Shown here: positions 14,337-17,363 of the stretch, piece after piece
Layout: every line of letters begins with the position of its first letter
Numbering within the stretch: the first letter of the stretch is position 1
Assembly: GCA_002455425.1 (NCBI GenBank)
Contig: DKKT01000003.1
Coordinates: 1 to 17,363 of the forward strand
Reading direction: 5' to 3'
DNA from: Chthonomonas sp. UBA6659
Lineage (GTDB): Bacteria; Armatimonadota; Fimbriimonadia; Fimbriimonadales; Fimbriimonadaceae
Length of the DNA stretch: 17,363 nt
Made by a program: the position numbers and the translations under genes
Notes under the pieces: model-generated
Databases searched by the model: none
What the model was told of the DNA's origin: nothing
What the model saw: only the letters and a program-made list of their open reading frames with translations

Positions 14337-15893
14337 CTACTTCTTGACACCTCCTTTGATCGTCGTCTTCGTTTGCGTATCCAGCGCGATGCCGAAGCTC
14401 TGGAGAGACTGGTGAGTCTCAATGATCGCCCCGATTTCGCCGTGGATGATCCGATCGACCTCGAGGGTCGCGAACATCACACACCCCCGGAATTCATCGA
14501 AGTTGGCTCGCTCCACGCCGTCGATCTGATCGAGGGCTTGGAGGAACTTCTTCGCCTCAGAGAGGCTCGCCCAACCGCCGATCTCGAGACTGATCTTCAC
14601 CATCCCCGTCGCGGCGTTCGGCTGCATCGACCCGAGGGTCTTCGCCATACCCGCGGCCAGGGCGGGACCGAGCTTCTCCCCGGCGCGATACAGGGCATCC
14701 TTCCCTGCAGACGCCTCGCTCAAGTCCCGGCCCGGGGCGCGGATGTTGTCGGCGAAGAGGATCGTGCCGTCCTCCATCCAGATCGCGCGGATTTCGCACC
14801 GGCCCGTATAGAAGGCTGAGGCGGAGCCCTCGAGCTGCTCGTTGTTGCGCTCGGCGAACGCCTCACCCACGATGAGGATGTCGGCACCGAATCGGGTCCG
14901 GAGGTCGTGGAGCTTGGCCTCATCGACGCGACCCCGCAGCATCTCCGCGACCGCCCGATCCTCGCGCAGTTCCCGGATCCGCTCGTCGTCCTTGACGGTG
15001 ATGCCGTGATCGATCAGCGACTTGATCAGCGCGGTCTGGGCGGCAGGATCGGGAGCGGGCCGGGTGAGAATCTGCTCGGGCACGACGACGATGACCGACT
15101 TGCCGCGGAGCGCGTCGAGGTTCACGGTCGGCTTGCGGTCGGATTCGCGAAGCTTCTCGAGCAGCTCCTGTCGGTCGTTCTTGACCGTCTTGCGCTCGGC
15201 TTTCGGGAATTCGGCGATCAGACGGCAGGCGATTTCCTCGATCGCCTGGCGCGAGGCGCGCCCGAGTCGGCTGTCGAGCCACTCGCTGCTCTCGAAGGAC
15301 ACGCCGCCGGCCCAATCCCACCAACGACCGCCGGCGCCGTAGAACGAGCCCTGTTCGTTGGCGCCTTCGCCGCTGGCACTGGCCAAGATCAGGCCGGTTT
15401 CGATGTCGACGAGTCGCGCATCGAGACGCACCCGCGCCTTGGAAGACCCGACCGAAACGTCGCCGAACCCCAGGTTTCGGGTGATGAATCCGAGTCCGAC
15501 TTTGTTGCTGGAGAAGCCGATGTCGGTGACGGTGACGATGACCTGCCAATCAGCACCGAGGTTCTTGCCGAGGGCCGGAGTCGTTTCGGCGTCGCGGAGC
15601 CCACTCAGCGCGCCTTCCTTCTCGCGCTCCAGGGCTCCCTCGTACTGGCGCTCGAGGACGAGGGCATCCCGACTCGACAGCTCCGTGATAAGCATCGTCG
15701 CGAGTCCGTTACCGATCCCCATCCACGAGTACTCGAAGCTCGGGGGTTTCGAGAACGGAGCCACGATGATCCTCTTCGTGGAAGTCGCTTTGATGCGCTT
15801 GTCGTAGGGCTTCTTGTCGTCTGCCGCGGCCAGACTCAACATGAAGGCGACGAGGATTGCTGCGACGATCAGTTTTGCGGGGTTTAGCTTCAT
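14337..15893 (-). CDS. CsgG-like exported protein
   Basis: The 518-residue product has a signal peptide (residues 1-24, MKLNPAKLIVAAILVAFMLSLAAA). Residues about 40-230 resemble the CsgG/HfaB family: RIIVAPF, a helix GIGNGLATMLITELSSRDALVLERQ, ALGKNLGADWQVIVTVTDIGF, and 'ARVRLDARLVDIETGLILASASGEG'. CsgG itself is an outer-membrane lipoprotein pore for curli secretion; this protein lacks a lipobox cysteine, so a soluble periplasmic relative is more likely. The second half (about 250-518) begins with another alpha/beta segment (KSVIVVVPEQIL...DHGITV...RFGADILIVGEAFAE) echoing the first and may be a divergent second copy. The role is unknown. GGAGAG five bases before the ATG supports the start. 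Tandem CGTGA-N6-TCACG sites lie 63-100 bp upstream. Confidence 0.7.
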   Translation of the reverse strand: MKLNPAKLIVAAILVAFMLSLAAADDKKPYDKRIKATSTKRIIVAPFSKPPSFEYSWMGIGNGLATMLITELSSRDALVLERQYEGALEREKEGALSGLRDAETTPALGKNLGADWQVIVTVTDIGFSSNKVGLGFITRNLGFGDVSVGSSKARVRLDARLVDIETGLILASASGEGANEQGSFYGAGGRWWDWAGGVSFESSEWLDSRLGRASRQAIEEIACRLIAEFPKAERKTVKNDRQELLEKLRESDRKPTVNLDALRGKSVIVVVPEQILTRPAPDPAAQTALIKSLIDHGITVKDDERIRELREDRAVAEMLRGRVDEAKLHDLRTRFGADILIVGEAFAERNNEQLEGSASAFYTGRCEIRAIWMEDGTILFADNIRAPGRDLSEASAGKDALYRAGEKLGPALAAGMAKTLGSMQPNAATGMVKISLEIGGWASLSEAKKFLQALDQIDGVERANFDEFRGCVMFATLEVDRIIHGEIGAIIETHQSLQSFGIALDTQTKTTIKGGVKK

Positions 15894-15955
15894 ATTCTCT
15901 CTCCAGACCGCCGGTGCGGCCCGTCAAGAGGGTAGGCGTCAGCGGTACCGGAAGT

Positions 15956-15993
15956 CGTGACGCCCATCACGATATATCGTGATTCGCGTCACG
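15956..15993. promoter_or_regulatory. Tandem CRP/FNR-family-like operators upstream of the CsgG-like gene
   Basis: Four five-base half-sites alternate as CGTGA (15956-15960), TCACG (15967-15971), CGTGA (15978-15982) and TCACG (15989-15993), each separated by exactly 6 bp. This gives two adjacent CGTGA-N6-TCACG palindromes 22 bp apart, the geometry of CRP/FNR-family sites (consensus TGTGA-N6-TCACA). The central 18 bp (15966-15983) are a perfect palindrome. The array lies in the 110-bp gap between the thpR remnant stop and the CsgG-like start. It could also fold as a hairpin, but no T-tract follows. Confidence 0.65.
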
Positions 15994-16003
15994 TTGCCGG
16001 CAC

Positions 16004-16589
16004 TCACCCGCGGAACGGAAAGGTCTGGGTCGTCTCATACGGCCGTCCAGGGACCGTCCGTATGAGCGAGAGCTCCTCCGCCTGCCAGTCGTAGCGCTCT
16101 TGTTCGTCCTTCAGCCAGCGCTCGACCCGCCCATCGAGCTCCTTCGTCCGGACCCGCGCCGCGTGTACGTGGGGTCGAAACAGCTTCATGTCTTGTCCGG
16201 GAGCAAGCGGGAGCGTCTCTCGCCGCATTTCGCTCACGACCGCCGCCAGTCTCCGTACCTCACCCGCGACGCCGTTACCACAAGACCCTTGGGCGATTTC
16301 GATTCGGGAAAGCCCCCCGCCCGTCGATCATGAGATGGAGCGGCCGAATCCGTACGGCTAATCGGGCGAGCCGCTCACCCAAGATCGGCACCACGGCATC
16401 GGGGACGTCACCCAGGAACGCCATCGTGACGTGAGGTTGCCTTGCGACGACCACGCCTTCGATAGACTCGAGCTTCACGGTGTCTCGTGAGAGGGCAGCA
16501 CTAACGTCGTCCGGAAGCCAGAGCCCGACGAACCATCCTCCGACATTTTCTTGCTCCTGCAGGCATCCAGACATGCTCACCGTGGGCAT
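16004..16589 (-). pseudogene. thpR: Frameshifted RNA 2',3'-cyclic phosphodiesterase (ThpR/LigT, 2H family)
   Basis: Two adjacent reading frames together make one ThpR-like protein of normal size. The first (16589 to 16275) carries FVGLWLPDDV, the first 2H motif PHVTMAFLG and 'GRGAFPNRNRPRVLW', then hits TAA at 16277-16275. The second resumes in another frame just there with NGVAGEVRRLAAVVSEM, then FRPHVHAARVRTKELDG to the stop at 16004. One extra base or two missing bases near 16274-16280 would explain it. The second 2H motif reads HVH rather than the expected HxT or HxS, which suggests loss of function. Also, AGGAG (16554-16558) is ideally spaced for an ATG at 16546 that lies out of frame with the FVGLW block, hinting at a second lesion. 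An intact member would hydrolyse RNA 2',3'-cyclic phosphates. A sequencing error cannot be excluded. Confidence 0.75.
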
Positions 16590-16777
16590 CTTTCAATGTC
16601 TTGGCACTGTCTCATAGACTTGTTACCGGGTTTCGGACTCGCGGAACAGTTTCGTCTATTTTCATGTCACAGAATCCGCCGATTGGCGCAACTCTTGAAT
16701 GACGTGCGTTGCGGATGGGCTTCCAAGGAACCCGATCCGAGCCGGTCCGTTTCATTTTTGAGAGTAGGGTGGCAAAC
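16590..16777. promoter_or_regulatory. Divergent region before the PEP-CTERM gene
   Basis: These 188 bp separate the thpR remnant from the PEP-CTERM gene. They are moderately A/T-rich in places (around 16655-16665 and 16750-16760) and hold an inverted pair, GCAAC near 16688 and GTTGC near 16710. No -10/-35 pair close to consensus, RNA gene or convincing small ORF was seen. AGGGTGG a few bases before the ATG at 16778 is a weak ribosome site. Confidence 0.35.
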
Positions 16778-17317
16778 ATGAGAAAAATCCTGGGTCTCTT
16801 TGTGCTTGCAATGGCCGTTACGAGCGGCGCGCTTGCCCAGTCCCGCAGTTCCTTCCTGCAGGTTTCCGCAATGCAGGACATCTTCGTAAATTTGAGTGGT
16901 ACGACGCTCAGCCTCCAGCTGGGAGCGAACCCTAAGATCACTTACCAAAGTGTCGTGTACGACGTGACCGAAGCGTTTGGCGTCTGGGCGCTCGACAACG
17001 ACGACGACATGGCCGCGACGGGCACCAACCAGAATAGCTGGTCATATGACGAGAACTATTCCGGCACTGGCGGGATCGCCGGTTGGAAGACCAATCCGAA
17101 CGCCGGTATCGGCCCGGGTGGCGGTCCGCTCAACTTCAACTTCTCGACCCTCACGGGCACCGTCGAGAACACGGGCGTCCACCTTCGAGTCAACGGTACG
17201 TTCCCGTTCGGCGGTAATACCGCGTACTTCGAAGTCGTGCCCGAACCGGCCTCGATGGCCGCGATGGGACTAGGGTTGGTCGGGCTTCTGGCCCGACGCC
17301 GACGCCGAAGCAAGTAA
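16778..17317 (+). CDS. Small secreted PEP-CTERM protein
   Basis: The 179-residue product has a clear signal peptide (residues 1-20, MRKILGLFVLAMAVTSGALA, before QSRSS). The mature domain of about 130 residues is rich in Gly, Asn, Ser and Thr and probably beta-rich, with no recognised motif. The tail from about residue 153 is VPEPAS, a hydrophobic stretch MAAMGLGLVGLLA and RRRRRSK, a standard PEP-CTERM signal that directs exosortase-linked sorting to the surface in known systems. The ATG at 16778 is chosen because it begins the signal peptide; the 23 codons upstream lack one. This is the second PEP-CTERM protein in the window. A perfect palindrome starts 30 bp after its stop. Confidence 0.8.
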   Translation: MRKILGLFVLAMAVTSGALAQSRSSFLQVSAMQDIFVNLSGTTLSLQLGANPKITYQSVVYDVTEAFGVWALDNDDDMAATGTNQNSWSYDENYSGTGGIAGWKTNPNAGIGPGGGPLNFNFSTLTGTVENTGVHLRVNGTFPFGGNTAYFEVVPEPASMAAMGLGLVGLLARRRRRSK

Positions 17318-17347
17318 CCACGATCGAAAGTCTCCTCTCGAAGCGCC

Positions 17348-17363
17348 CGTTCCGATCGGAACG
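17348..17363. terminator. Possible terminator stem after the PEP-CTERM gene, cut by the window edge
   Basis: CGTTCCGATCGGAACG is a perfect 16-bp palindrome running to the last base. The preceding GCGCC (17343-17347) could extend the stem if the following bases are complementary. Its place 30 bp after a stop codon fits a terminator, but any T-tract lies outside the window. Confidence 0.4.

Noticed and set aside
1..17363. CRISPR array, integrase/attachment site, transposase or secondary-metabolite cluster
   Set aside because: No regularly spaced repeats, recombinase or transposase motifs, or biosynthetic megasynthase domains were found; the gene content is ordinary chromosomal.

Overview
The window is a GC-rich bacterial chromosome segment with short intergenic gaps. 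It is coding on both strands and carries mostly housekeeping genes mixed with secreted proteins of unknown role. Two proteins end in a VPEP motif, a hydrophobic stretch and a run of arginines, which is the PEP-CTERM sorting signal. That signal, the many small signal-peptide proteins and the HAF-repeat protein suggest an Armatimonadota (Fimbriimonas-like) or similar environmental bacterium. This placement is inference from style, because there is no rRNA here. No phage, transposase, CRISPR array or obvious genomic island was seen.

Layout from left to right. A palindromic, probably dispersed repeat (1-106) precedes a secreted RbsD/FucU-like protein (165-722). This converges on an exported cyclophilin-type peptidyl-prolyl isomerase (719-1261), which is divergent from a DinB-fold protein (1332-1775). 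A tRNA-Thr(GGT) (1801-1875) with its own extended -10 promoter is followed closely by a CorA-type Mg transporter (1924-2889). A secreted HEAT-repeat-like protein (2918-4069, minus) is divergent from a HAF-repeat PEP-CTERM protein (4227-5360). The carboxyltransferase subunit of methylcrotonyl-CoA carboxylase (5364-6977, minus) comes next. An AT-richer 300-bp divergent region separates it from a secreted TIM-barrel hydrolase-like protein (7278-8381). A minus-strand cluster follows: a zinc-ribbon membrane protein (11465-12379), gltX (9772-11301) and hisD (8378-9775). The last two overlap by GTGA. On the plus strand an antitoxin-like DUF433 protein (12634-13140) precedes a peptidase T-like M20 peptidase (13167-14285). 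A strong hairpin closes that unit against a CsgG-like exported protein (14337-15893, minus). The right end holds a frameshifted thpR/LigT-type RNA cyclic phosphodiesterase (16004-16589, minus) and a small PEP-CTERM protein (16778-17317).

The most unusual signals are regulatory or structural. An excellent intrinsic terminator (GC stem, GAAA loop, U8) sits about 33 nt upstream of the mccB start codon on the mccB strand, with no gene upstream for it to terminate, so it looks like an attenuator or the end of a small RNA. Four alternating CGTGA/TCACG half-sites at an exact 11-bp pitch lie upstream of the CsgG-like gene, in the geometry of two tandem CRP/FNR-family operators. A perfect inverted repeat with 15-bp arms lies inside the mccB coding region. 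Two convergent gene pairs share the same CTAA stop-codon overlap. No multi-gene novel defence or biosynthetic system is evident.
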